44,090 nt of DNA from Chloroflexota bacterium. GTDB lineage: Bacteria; Chloroflexota; Anaerolineae; Anaerolineales; Anaerolineaceae. Positions 22,780 through 30,392 of this stretch are shown piece by piece (positions within the stretch are counted from its first letter, which is position 1; each line of letters starts with the position of its first letter). The position numbers were made by a program, and so were the translations under genes. A model generated the notes under the pieces. The model was not told where the DNA came from. It ran no database searches and saw nothing but the letters and a program-made list of their open reading frames with translations. The stretch is from positions 1 to 44,090 of the forward strand of contig JAAZNC010000095.1 of NCBI GenBank assembly GCA_012798455.1. Reading direction: 5' to 3'.

Positions 22780-23658
22780 TTATAGCGCATGTTTATGAGC
22801 GATTTGGCATGATCCGGTTACATCCCAGCAATCTTTGTGATGCCAAGTACCACAATCCGGACAAACTACCACCCCACGCGGATCATTCTTTTTCACTTCT
22901 TCCAAACAATAGGGACAGCGATGATCTTCGATACCGACCAACCTGACATTCTGTGCATGCTTTCGAAAAGTTCTGGACGATGACTTCATTTTCTTCGCCG
23001 TTGTTTTCTTCACAGTCATATTTTTGTCGGGCATATCTACTTTTACGGTTGATGTACTAGCTTTTTTTGTGATCTTCATTGAAGTAGTTTTTGGTGATGG
23101 GCTCTTCTTTTTTACGAGAGTTTTCTTTACGGTCGGTTTTCTTCTGACTGAAGAAATTCTGGTTTTCAATTGTTGGAAATTATGATTGATACTGGAACGT
23201 ATCCGATTAACAGAATTGGTTACATTGCCATTCTTTTTCGGAGATGGTTGGCTTGGCGTAATGCCAACTTTCTTTTTTCTAAATAGAGTGATGAACAGAC
23301 TTAACACTAACAAAGCACCAATTTGTGTATATTCTCCCACCGCCCACTCTGAAAATGGCTTTGTCCTCGTCAAAAAACTGTAGGAGTTTAAAAAAAACGC
23401 ATCCAAAATGAGCAAGCTGAGAATACTGCCCAATAAAGAGAACAATACTTTCAAGATCGCAAATCTGGAGGAAATTGCAAAACGGCAAACCAACCCGACG
23501 CCTAATCCGATACCGAGAAGGATGGTGATGCGTGTGAATAACTGCCCGATCTCGGAGGAAGGCGAAAGATAATAGATGATCAGGTATCCGGTGCCTGCCC
23601 CAACTGTGACAGCCAGCAGTAAAATCAATAAAGCTTGAAGAAATGTGATCTTAGACAT
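22780..23658 (-). CDS. Membrane-anchored RING-like protein, putative E3
   Basis: The 292-residue protein has four predicted membrane helices (about 5-30, 40-60, 65-90 and 108-127). A long lysine- and serine-rich linker follows (about 128-238). The C-terminal treble-clef zinc domain has Cys248, Cys251, Cys266, Cys269, His274, Cys277, Cys284 and His288, with the core CPDCGTWHHKDCW. The eight ligands fit a cross-brace RING/PHD-like arrangement, as in prokaryotic RING families noted beside Ubl, E1 and E2 genes. I infer that it acts as an E3, bringing the charged E2 to targets at the membrane. The linker's many lysines could be modification sites. It begins five bases after the E1 stop. Confidence 0.85.
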   Translation of the reverse strand: MSKITFLQALLILLLAVTVGAGTGYLIIYYLSPSSEIGQLFTRITILLGIGLGVGLVCRFAISSRFAILKVLFSLLGSILSLLILDAFFLNSYSFLTRTKPFSEWAVGEYTQIGALLVLSLFITLFRKKKVGITPSQPSPKKNGNVTNSVNRIRSSINHNFQQLKTRISSVRRKPTVKKTLVKKKSPSPKTTSMKITKKASTSTVKVDMPDKNMTVKKTTAKKMKSSSRTFRKHAQNVRLVGIEDHRCPYCLEEVKKNDPRGVVVCPDCGTWHHKDCWDVTGSCQIAHKHAL

Positions 23659-23663
23659 TCTCT

Positions 23664-25304
23664 CTATTTTTTGGGTTCGACTTTGATCTTGTGTTCGTGC
23701 AGTTTGATGAGTGGTTTTTCTGCATCTTTTTGTGGATCGATCTTGATAGATTGTATTTCTCCTAATTTGATCATCGGTTTTTGGAAGTGATTGAAATGTA
23801 AAGCGTTTTGTAGATCTCCGCTCAATTCATAGAACGCATATTGGTCTGCATTGTAAGCTCTTAATATATGCAGCTTCGGTATTCCCAAGCTGGCAAGCGT
23901 ACGATTTAAGTACGGTTCATCCCCGGTGATCAGGTGCGTCATCTCAGTTTCACGCAGCATGCCACAGGTCGGGCAGTGAGCCCTATTGAATCCCACTTGT
24001 GAAATGGGTTGTAGAATATCTTCTTTCGTTTGGCAGTTACGGCAATAAAGTGATAGGATAATCTCCTGATCGAGTTCCAATACTGCTTGTGAACCCAGGT
24101 CATGCCGGATGATCTTGAGCATGTCATCCAGAGTGGTCGTATCAGCTCTTAATGGTAGTTCAACAACTTTCCCATAGGTCCAATGACTTTCACATTCTTC
24201 CATCGGAGTGTAGTTGGTCTTGTGCATTTCATTGGTCATTCCATTGAAATGGATGACCTTACCGGCTTCAACAGGTTTTTCATGGATCAATTTCAACGTT
24301 TCCTGGGCTTGAATAGATCCAATAATAGAAGCAATGGTTGGAGTGGTGGGAACTTTTCCCAACAGTACATTTTCTCGGGCTAACAACGGGCAGGAATAGC
24401 GGATAGAAAGATCACGTCGGGCTTGTTCTGTCAACGTACATTCGAAACAGGCTCCCTCGCCCGGGACGAAAACCCGCGCTAATCCAAAGAATTCCTGAAT
24501 TGCTCCATCGACCCAAGGTTTGTTCATCCAATAACAAAAACGGTTTACAGCCAATCGAGCCTCGCGATTATCCAGGCAACCAATCACCACATCCATACGT
24601 CTGAAAACTCCCAATCCAACTTCGGTGGTCACATCACCATGTAAATATTGAACGTGAACGTTGGGATTGATTTCCTTGGCACGGGCAGCTGCCACTTCAG
24701 CTTTCTTTCTTCCAGTATCGCTTTCTCTGAAAAGAACAGAACGGGAGAGATTTGCCATTTCAATGGTATCGAAATCGATGATATATAGGAACCCCACACC
24801 CATCAGGACCATATTTTTGATCACTTCATTGCCCAGCGCCCCTGCCCCCACGATCATCACATGCGCATTTTCGACTTTCTCCCGTTCCCACCATGAGATA
24901 AATGAAAAAGTACCCAAACGGTCTTTCTGCAAATTAGGAATGATCAGCGGCTTCTCCGGGTTGACTGGCAGTCGTTTAGGCCCCTCGGGGATTTCTTCTA
25001 GCAAACCAGGCTCAATGGAAATTCGCTGCCCACTATCTTTGTCCGCAATTTCATGTGCCTTTAGCAGGCTTTCTTCATCCAAATCAGCGATGAATGAACC
25101 GACACCATGACGTACTTCGATAATGCCACTATCTTCGAGGGTCTTCAATGCTTCGCGCAGAGTGGTACGGCTGACACCGAACTGCTTGACCAGATCCCGT
25201 TCCGCTGGTAACTGGTAGCCGCTGTGATATACTCCGTCGAGAATCATGCTGGCTAATTTTCCTGCAACAATCTCTGATAAGGGTGGGCGTGAAATTGTTT
25301 CCAT
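23664..25304 (-). CDS. E1-like ubiquitin-activating enzyme fused to a GntR DNA-binding domain
   Basis: Residues 7 to about 75 are a GntR/FadR winged helix (LPAERDLVKQFGVSRTTLRE, GIIEVRHGVGSFIAD). Residues about 133-350 are a ThiF/MoeB/E1 adenylation domain with nucleotide loop GAGALG (153-158), acidic IIDFDTIEMANLSR, CFEC zinc pair (286, 289), probable catalytic Cys305 in RYSCPLLAR, and the PTTPTIASIIGSIQAQE segment. A C-terminal module has two more CxxC pairs (421/424, 444/447). It should adenylate the Ubl C-terminus and pass it to the E2. ATG 25304 is chosen because GAGGTG lies ahead of it; an ATG at 25388 is upstream of the promoter. A perfect GntR-type palindrome sits at the promoter, so the enzyme probably represses its own operon. 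Confidence 0.93.
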   Translation of the reverse strand: METISRPPLSEIVAGKLASMILDGVYHSGYQLPAERDLVKQFGVSRTTLREALKTLEDSGIIEVRHGVGSFIADLDEESLLKAHEIADKDSGQRISIEPGLLEEIPEGPKRLPVNPEKPLIIPNLQKDRLGTFSFISWWEREKVENAHVMIVGAGALGNEVIKNMVLMGVGFLYIIDFDTIEMANLSRSVLFRESDTGRKKAEVAAARAKEINPNVHVQYLHGDVTTEVGLGVFRRMDVVIGCLDNREARLAVNRFCYWMNKPWVDGAIQEFFGLARVFVPGEGACFECTLTEQARRDLSIRYSCPLLARENVLLGKVPTTPTIASIIGSIQAQETLKLIHEKPVEAGKVIHFNGMTNEMHKTNYTPMEECESHWTYGKVVELPLRADTTTLDDMLKIIRHDLGSQAVLELDQEIILSLYCRNCQTKEDILQPISQVGFNRAHCPTCGMLRETEMTHLITGDEPYLNRTLASLGIPKLHILRAYNADQYAFYELSGDLQNALHFNHFQKPMIKLGEIQSIKIDPQKDAEKPLIKLHEHKIKVEPKK

Positions 25305-25318
25305 AAACACCTCGCGCG

Positions 25319-25339
25319 GTGGTATATTGGTCATACCAC
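25319..25339. promoter_or_regulatory. GntR/FadR-type operator palindrome over the transcription start
   Basis: GTGGTAT (25319-25325) and ATACCAC (25333-25339) form a perfect inverted repeat with a seven-base spacer. The core read on the minus strand, TGGTATGACCA (25338-25328), fits the TNGTNNNACNA consensus of FadR-subfamily operators. It lies just downstream of the -10, where bound protein would block RNA polymerase, and about 15 bases before the GntR-E1 start codon. Confidence 0.8.
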
Positions 25340-25347
25340 TGCACCAT

Positions 25348-25376
25348 AGTATAGATGTTTTTTTTAGGAATGTCAA
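25348..25376 (-). promoter_or_regulatory. Consensus sigma-70 promoter of the ubiquitin-like operon
   Basis: On the minus strand TTGACA (25376-25371) and TATACT (25353-25348) are separated by exactly 17 bases. The predicted start near 25341 lies at the edge of the GntR-type palindrome. All seven operon genes downstream are tightly packed and could be read from this one promoter. Confidence 0.87.
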
Positions 25377-25529
25377 TATAGGCAACATAGCAGGATTAAA
25401 ACGTGCCCTCCAACATTCAAGGAAAAGGTTATTTAATTAGAAGGATACTAAGAAGATATTTATAAAAGCATGGCTAAATCCAGCGGTATAATCTACCCGT
25501 CATAAATTCTTTTTAATATGGAGGTTTTC

Positions 25530-26294
25530 ATGCTCCGGGTTTTGAAAATGGTAGGGATAGTAGCAATCATTTCAGGAATTTTTCTCCTGACTTCTTGTTC
25601 TTTGATCGAACCGAAAGTTGTTGAAGCAACTGTTTTGGTTCCACAAACCGTGGTGGTCACTGAGATTGTCGAAAAAATCGTGACTGCTACTCCGGCACCC
25701 GCAACCATTACTCCTTTGGTGACAGTAATTAGCACACAATCAACATCGTTGTCCGAACCTGGCGCTGCTACTCCTTCTGCCTATGTCAATCAAGCCAGCA
25801 CTGATTCAACTTCTGACGGTAAAATGCTCAATGGATTGAGCGGATGGTGTATGCCGCTCGGCTCCACCGGACCGGGTGACATTGATTATGGTAGATATGG
25901 TATGCCAGTTACTGGCAGACCGGGGAGAGTAGAGGATGGTATGAATGTGATGCATATTCCTGGTGAATACTGCACACTGATATTTGAATTCTCATCACCG
26001 GTAGGAAGTGGCGGAAAAGTGGAAGTGAAACAGATCCATAATAATCAAACTTTTTATGAGGTTGATCTCACCCCTTCGGCAGCCAATCCCAATATCAGTT
26101 ATGCTCATCTCTATCATAATTATGTAATCAACCCACCCTTGTGGGGTGTCTCTTACCTGATCGAAGCGGTTGACGGAAATGGTTCGACACGTTGGAGTGG
26201 AGAAATCTTGTTCCAAAAAACCGACCCAGGATTATGTTGGGATGGTTCCACTCCTGATCCGGTGAGTATGTGGTGCCCAAAATATGATTGGTAG
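25530..26294 (+). CDS. Secreted lipoprotein of unknown function
   Basis: The 254-residue protein begins with a lipoprotein signal (VAIISGIFLLTSC) and a Thr/Pro/Val-rich stalk (TATPAPATITPLVTVI). A compact C-terminal domain with four cysteines follows (GWCMPLG, EYCTLIFEF, LCWDG, MWCPKYDW). I do not recognise the domain; the spaced cysteines suggest disulfides outside the cell. The start is ATG 25530, supported by GGAGG at 25520-25524. It is divergent from the ubiquitin-like operon and has its own strong terminator, so it forms an independent unit. A TATAAT at 25487-25492 could be its -10. Confidence 0.8.
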   Translation: MLRVLKMVGIVAIISGIFLLTSCSLIEPKVVEATVLVPQTVVVTEIVEKIVTATPAPATITPLVTVISTQSTSLSEPGAATPSAYVNQASTDSTSDGKMLNGLSGWCMPLGSTGPGDIDYGRYGMPVTGRPGRVEDGMNVMHIPGEYCTLIFEFSSPVGSGGKVEVKQIHNNQTFYEVDLTPSAANPNISYAHLYHNYVINPPLWGVSYLIEAVDGNGSTRWSGEILFQKTDPGLCWDGSTPDPVSMWCPKYDW

Positions 26295-26300
26295 AATTTC

Positions 26301-26327
26301 CCCCGGAAACTCCGGGGTCTTTTTTTA
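26301..26327 (+). terminator. Rho-independent terminator
   Basis: CCCCGGA at 26301-26307 pairs with TCCGGGG at 26311-26317 around a three-base loop, followed by TCTTTTTTTA. It lies directly after the lipoprotein stop codon and is a textbook intrinsic terminator. Confidence 0.95.
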
Positions 26328-26356
26328 TCATTAGTGGATATCTGATATTTGAATCA

Positions 26357-26385
26357 TTGTCCATAAAATTATGGGATGGTAAACT
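26357..26385 (+). promoter_or_regulatory. Probable promoter of the BchI/BchD-like pair
   Basis: TTGTCC at 26357-26362 and TAAACT at 26380-26385 are 17 bases apart, a moderate sigma-70 match placed 19 bases ahead of ATG 26404. Confidence 0.5.
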
Positions 26386-26403
26386 TACACGCGAGGTAAA
26401 AAC

Positions 26404-27507
26404 ATGAGAGCAATCTATCCATTTACGGCCATTGTAGGACAAGAGCGTATGAAACGTGCTCTAATCTTAAATGCAGTAGATACTCGTATTGGTGGGGTTT
26501 TGATCCGTGGTGAACGCGGTACCGCCAAATCAACCGCTGCCCGGGCGCTTGCAGCATTGCTACCCCAGGTGCGCGTTGTAAGCGACTGTCGTTTTGCTTG
26601 CGACCCCGATAAGCCAAATACATGGTGTACGGAATGTCGGGAAAGGGTAGAAGCCGGAGAAAAATTACCCATAAAAATTGTTCGTACTCCCTTTATCGAC
26701 CTACCTGTATCTGCAACGGAAGACCGTGTGGTCGGAACATTGGATATTGAAAAAGCTATTCGCAAAGGGGAACGGCGCTTCGAACCTGGAATTTTGGCTT
26801 CGGCGAATCGTGGATTACTCTATATCGATGAGGTAAATTTGTTGGATGATCATGTAGTTGATATCTTGCTTGATTCGGCTGCCATGGGCATGAATATAGT
26901 TGAAAGGGAAGGTATTTCTTTCAGCCATCCCGCCCGGTTTATCTTGGTGGGAACCATGAACCCCGAAGAAGGAGAATTGCGCCCACAATTATTGGATCGT
27001 TTTGGGTTATCTGTTGAAATTCATGGAATCCGTTCTTCCCGTGAACGAGTTGAGATCATGCAGCGTCATCTGGCATTTGAGCAGGATGCCGAGCAGTTCA
27101 GAGAAGAATGGCTGACAAATGAAGAAGAATTATCACAAAAGATTGATGCCGCTCGCCGTATTGTCGATGAGGTCAGTTATACCAACCGTGATTTGCTTTC
27201 GATCGCCAATTTAACTTCTTCTATGAATGTAGAAGGACATCGTGCCGATCTGGTTATTCTAAAGGCTGCCAGAGCCAAGGCAGCTTTCGAAGGTCGTAAA
27301 AAGATCAACGAATTGGATATTGCATTGGTGGCAGAACTGGCACTCTTGCATCGTATGAAAGGTGGACCGATGCAAATGAGTGAAATGGATGCCGATGAGT
27401 TACACGAGAAAATTGAAAAACTGGTTGGCTATAAAGAACCTGGTGAAAATGAAGATGAGCGAGGTTCACCTTCAGAGAAAATGGAGAACCCCCCAAAAAA
27501 AGTATGA
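26404..27507 (+). CDS. Magnesium-chelatase subunit I-like AAA+ ATPase
   Basis: The 367-residue protein is a BchI/ChlI-type AAA+ ATPase. It has Walker A GERGTAKST (about 37-45), the cysteine-containing insertion CRFACDPDKPNTWCTECR, Walker B LLYIDEVNLLDDHVVDILLD, and sensor regions in ILVGTMNPEEGELRPQLLDR. In chelatases this subunit forms a ring with BchD and drives metal insertion by a large subunit. No BchH, ChlH or CobN gene is in the window. It overlaps the next gene by four bases, so the two proteins certainly work together. It may be an ATPase/VWA chaperone pair of another kind, or serve a chelatase encoded elsewhere. Confidence 0.9.
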   Translation: MRAIYPFTAIVGQERMKRALILNAVDTRIGGVLIRGERGTAKSTAARALAALLPQVRVVSDCRFACDPDKPNTWCTECRERVEAGEKLPIKIVRTPFIDLPVSATEDRVVGTLDIEKAIRKGERRFEPGILASANRGLLYIDEVNLLDDHVVDILLDSAAMGMNIVEREGISFSHPARFILVGTMNPEEGELRPQLLDRFGLSVEIHGIRSSRERVEIMQRHLAFEQDAEQFREEWLTNEEELSQKIDAARRIVDEVSYTNRDLLSIANLTSSMNVEGHRADLVILKAARAKAAFEGRKKINELDIALVAELALLHRMKGGPMQMSEMDADELHEKIEKLVGYKEPGENEDERGSPSEKMENPPKKV

Positions 27508-28472
27508 CTGGGGAGGAAATTTCAGAACCTGTTTCTGACGGCAATGAGATGCCGGTTCCTCCCCAAAATGTGTTCGACCAGTACAATGCCAATTGGTGGG
27601 AAGGTGGTCAAAGAATTCGCATAGGAGAATCCTTTACTCCCCGACGCCTGGATACCCCACTCGATAAATTGGTACGCCGTTATGGCGGACGCCGTTCGCG
27701 GACACAAACTTCGCGTCATCGCGGACGCTATATTCAAGCAAAACCTGCCAACGGAGATCTGAGTGATATCGCTTTTGATGCCACCATAAGGGCTGCTGCT
27801 CCATTCCAAAATCAACGCAAGGATGAACCGCAAGATGTGATGTTTCATGTCCATACTGGCGATTTTATGAAAAAGGTACGTGTCCGCCGTGCAGCCAATC
27901 TGATCCTCTTTCTGGTAGATGCTTCATGGTCAATGGCAGTAGCAGAGCGGATGAGTGCTACCAAAGGTGCTATTGTCTCATTATTGACAGATGCCTATCA
28001 ACGTCGAGATAAAGTTGGGCTGATTGTCTTTCAAAAGAACCGTGCCACGCTCATTCTTCCCCCTACCAATTCGATTCAACTGGCACAACGTGCATTAAAG
28101 AACATTCCAGTAGGGGGAAAAACACCTCTTTCTGCCGGACTGTCACTGGCATATGAAGTGATTAAACGCGAACTAATGATCCATCCTGATGTCAAACCGA
28201 TCTTGATCGTGATGACTGATGGTGCTGGAAACGTTGCAATGGGTTCGTATGCTCCACTGGAAGAAGCATACCAGATTGCAGATAGAATTGCCCACGAAGA
28301 AATTCACTGTGTCGTAATTAATATGGAGGCGGAAACTTACGACCAAGGTCTGGCTTATGAACTTGCCAATAGATTAGATTCTCCCTGCCTGACAATCACA
28401 GAATTAAAAGCTGAACAGCTTTATATGGCAGTCAGACAGGTTCGAGATGATATCCAACGCAATAACGCTTGA
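27504..28472 (+). CDS. BchD-like VWA protein, partner of the AAA+ ATPase
   Basis: The 322-residue protein resembles the C-terminal half of BchD/ChlD. A proline- and arginine-rich linker (RRYGGRRSRTQTSRHRGRYI) is followed by a VWA domain from about residue 125. The MIDAS is modified: DASWSMA has DxSxS with Trp in place of the usual Gly. Later MIDAS elements are GGKTPLSAGL and IVMTDGAGN. Full-length BchD also has an N-terminal AAA+ module, which is absent here. It is translationally coupled to the ATPase (ATGA overlap). The MIDAS would bind Mg2+ and contact either a chelatase large subunit or another client. Confidence 0.88.
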   Translation: MTGEEISEPVSDGNEMPVPPQNVFDQYNANWWEGGQRIRIGESFTPRRLDTPLDKLVRRYGGRRSRTQTSRHRGRYIQAKPANGDLSDIAFDATIRAAAPFQNQRKDEPQDVMFHVHTGDFMKKVRVRRAANLILFLVDASWSMAVAERMSATKGAIVSLLTDAYQRRDKVGLIVFQKNRATLILPPTNSIQLAQRALKNIPVGGKTPLSAGLSLAYEVIKRELMIHPDVKPILIVMTDGAGNVAMGSYAPLEEAYQIADRIAHEEIHCVVINMEAETYDQGLAYELANRLDSPCLTITELKAEQLYMAVRQVRDDIQRNNA

Positions 28473-28597
28473 AGCCAATATTCTTCTATTGCATTTTCGA
28501 TCATTTTTTGGGTTATAATGCTTTCCTTTGTGTGAGGGAAGGCATTGTGAATTTTCCTTTCCACATATATTTAACTGTTACAATAGGAATCTAGTGT

Positions 28598-29995
28598 ATG
28601 AATAAAAAAAGCTCATACTTTGATCAGTTTTGGATAAGGGTCTTTGTTGCTGTATTTCTGTTGGTTTTTACGTTATTTGCAGGATGCAGTGGTGAGTCGA
28701 TACTAAGCACTGTTTTTCCTTCGAACACTGAAACTAATACTGAAACCCCAACAGATACAGTCGAGGCATCCCTCGAAACTTTGACAACGCCTGAAGCGGA
28801 TATTTCTGAAGCTACCTCCACAATCCAAGAAACCGTGGATGCAACTCAGGATTTCACTATTGAACAGAATGAGTTAGTGATCTGGATTTCTGAAGAATTT
28901 TCGACTCTGGATGAATCTCCAGCATCATTATTATTACGGCAACATATTGAAGATTTTGAGCGACAGAATCCAGGTGTAGTTGTTACGGTGAGGGTAAAGG
29001 CATCTAGTGGAACCGGAGGTATTCTAAATAGTTTAAAAAATACGAAAATTGCAGCTTCTGCAGCACTTCCCCAATTGGTTTTACTTCCCTCCATTGATTT
29101 GCCAGATGCGGCGGCTCAACAATTGATCTTACCTGTAGAAGATTTTTTACAACACAATAATCCTTCTACTTATTTTAATTATGCCCATGAGATGGCGGAT
29201 GTAGATGGTATTTCTTATGGGTTTCCATTCGTCGGTGATGCATTGGTTGGAATTGCATCTGCAAAAATTGGTGAGGGGGATTTCACATCCTGGGATGATA
29301 TTAGAGCAAAAAAAGAACCTTTATATTTTGCTGCCAATAACCCTCAAGCATCTTTACCCATTTCTCAATACTTATCAACCGGGGGTGCTTTGGAAAATGA
29401 TCAAGGGCATGCATCATTTTCGATTGATAATCTGACGACTGTCCTGTATGCTTTTGAGCAGAATACGCGTACTGGTGTCTTTACAAAAGATTTTGTAACC
29501 CTCAATACCAGCGGAGATGTATGGTCCTTATTTGAGAACGGGGGTGCAAACTGGGTTATTAATTGGGTATCCAGAGCTCTGCAAAGTGATCTTCCAGATC
29601 TGTTGATCTTTCAATTGCCGTCTTTAGGTACAGAAGCATATGTATCAGCCAATGGATGGGTCTGGACGGTGATAAGTTCAGAAAAACTGATAAATGACAA
29701 CCTGTCTGCATTTATCACCTTCATGAACGATCCCGAGTTTCTGGCACAATATAGTCAAGCGATTGGTTATTTACCCGTTATGCCGGATAGTCTATCCTTA
29801 TATGAAGATGATGGATCATTAAACCAGTTGAGCAATATTCTATTGGCAGCCCACACATATTCGAGAAATGATCTTATACTTGAGCTAGGTCCAATATTTC
29901 GGGATGCAACTTTGAATGTATTAAACCAGAATTTTACCTTGGATGAAATCGTTGAAATTGCACTATCACAGATTGAGGCACTACAAGCAAAATGA
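28598..29995 (+). CDS. Extracellular solute-binding lipoprotein (family 1-like)
   Basis: The 465-residue protein begins with a lipoprotein signal (FLLVFTLFAGC, Cys30), then an acidic Thr/Glu-rich stalk (about 38-85) typical of surface lipoproteins. The body from about residue 88 resembles family-1 ABC solute-binding proteins: a DFERQNPGVVVTVRVKASSG segment, YGFPFVGDALVGIASAK, and the C-terminal FITFMNDPEFLAQYSQAIGYLPV. These proteins usually deliver sugars to ABC permeases. No permease or ATPase gene is next to it; a small membrane protein follows with a four-base overlap. It could pair with a transporter encoded elsewhere or have a sensory role. Confidence 0.85.
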   Translation: MNKKSSYFDQFWIRVFVAVFLLVFTLFAGCSGESILSTVFPSNTETNTETPTDTVEASLETLTTPEADISEATSTIQETVDATQDFTIEQNELVIWISEEFSTLDESPASLLLRQHIEDFERQNPGVVVTVRVKASSGTGGILNSLKNTKIAASAALPQLVLLPSIDLPDAAAQQLILPVEDFLQHNNPSTYFNYAHEMADVDGISYGFPFVGDALVGIASAKIGEGDFTSWDDIRAKKEPLYFAANNPQASLPISQYLSTGGALENDQGHASFSIDNLTTVLYAFEQNTRTGVFTKDFVTLNTSGDVWSLFENGGANWVINWVSRALQSDLPDLLIFQLPSLGTEAYVSANGWVWTVISSEKLINDNLSAFITFMNDPEFLAQYSQAIGYLPVMPDSLSLYEDDGSLNQLSNILLAAHTYSRNDLILELGPIFRDATLNVLNQNFTLDEIVEIALSQIEALQAK

Positions 29996-30300
29996 AAGAC
30001 GGAACTGATAAAATAAAACGGAATTGGTTTAATCTTACAAATATCATTATTACATTGGTTTTATTGTTTTTACTGGTTATCATCATTTGGAATCAATCCA
30101 TTTCTGAGAAGGTGTTTTTAAAAGACGAAAACGAATTGATTACAGAAAGTGTTCCAACAAAGATACCAGTTGAATTAACTCCCATCCCATCGGAATTTTA
30201 TAGCAGACCAGCTGACACATCGGGGATCATTATTGGTTCAACCATACTGTTGGTGATCGTTTTTGGTAGTGCTTACTGGAAAAGCAGGACGATCAAATAG
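29992..30300 (+). CDS. Small two-helix membrane protein, coupled to solute-binding protein
   Basis: The 102-residue product has two hydrophobic helices, about residues 15-35 (TNIIITLVLLFLLVIIIW) and 78-93 (GSTILLVIVFGSAYW), with a polar segment between them that is probably outside. I know no family. Its start overlaps the stop of the lipoprotein gene (ATGA), so the two are translated together. A hairpin terminator follows. It may anchor or partner the solute-binding lipoprotein. Confidence 0.75.
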   Translation: MKDGTDKIKRNWFNLTNIIITLVLLFLLVIIIWNQSISEKVFLKDENELITESVPTKIPVELTPIPSEFYSRPADTSGIIIGSTILLVIVFGSAYWKSRTIK

Positions 30301-30312
30301 ATAACAATGTTG

Positions 30313-30344
30313 AAAAAAGGTTTTCATGTCGAAAACCTTTTTTT
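30313..30344 (+). terminator. Rho-independent terminator
   Basis: AAAAAAGGTTTTC at 30313-30325 pairs with GAAAACC plus a T-run at 30331-30343 around a five-base loop, directly after the small membrane protein gene. Confidence 0.85.
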
Positions 30345-30392
30345 ATTTTTACCGTATATGAGATGAAGGAATTCATGAAGGAGAAAAAAGGA

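Noticed and set aside
18941..25304. Reading the ubiquitin-like operon as an anti-phage system (Bil- or CBASS-like)
   Set aside because: No nucleotide cyclase, effector nuclease or pore-forming effector is linked, and neighbours are not defence genes. The membrane FHA/VWA proteins and GntR control suggest a different role, although defence cannot be excluded.
26404..28472. Bacteriochlorophyll biosynthesis genes, implying a phototroph
   Set aside because: Only I- and partial D-like subunits are present, with no BchH or pigment genes. Such AAA+/VWA pairs occur widely in non-phototrophs.
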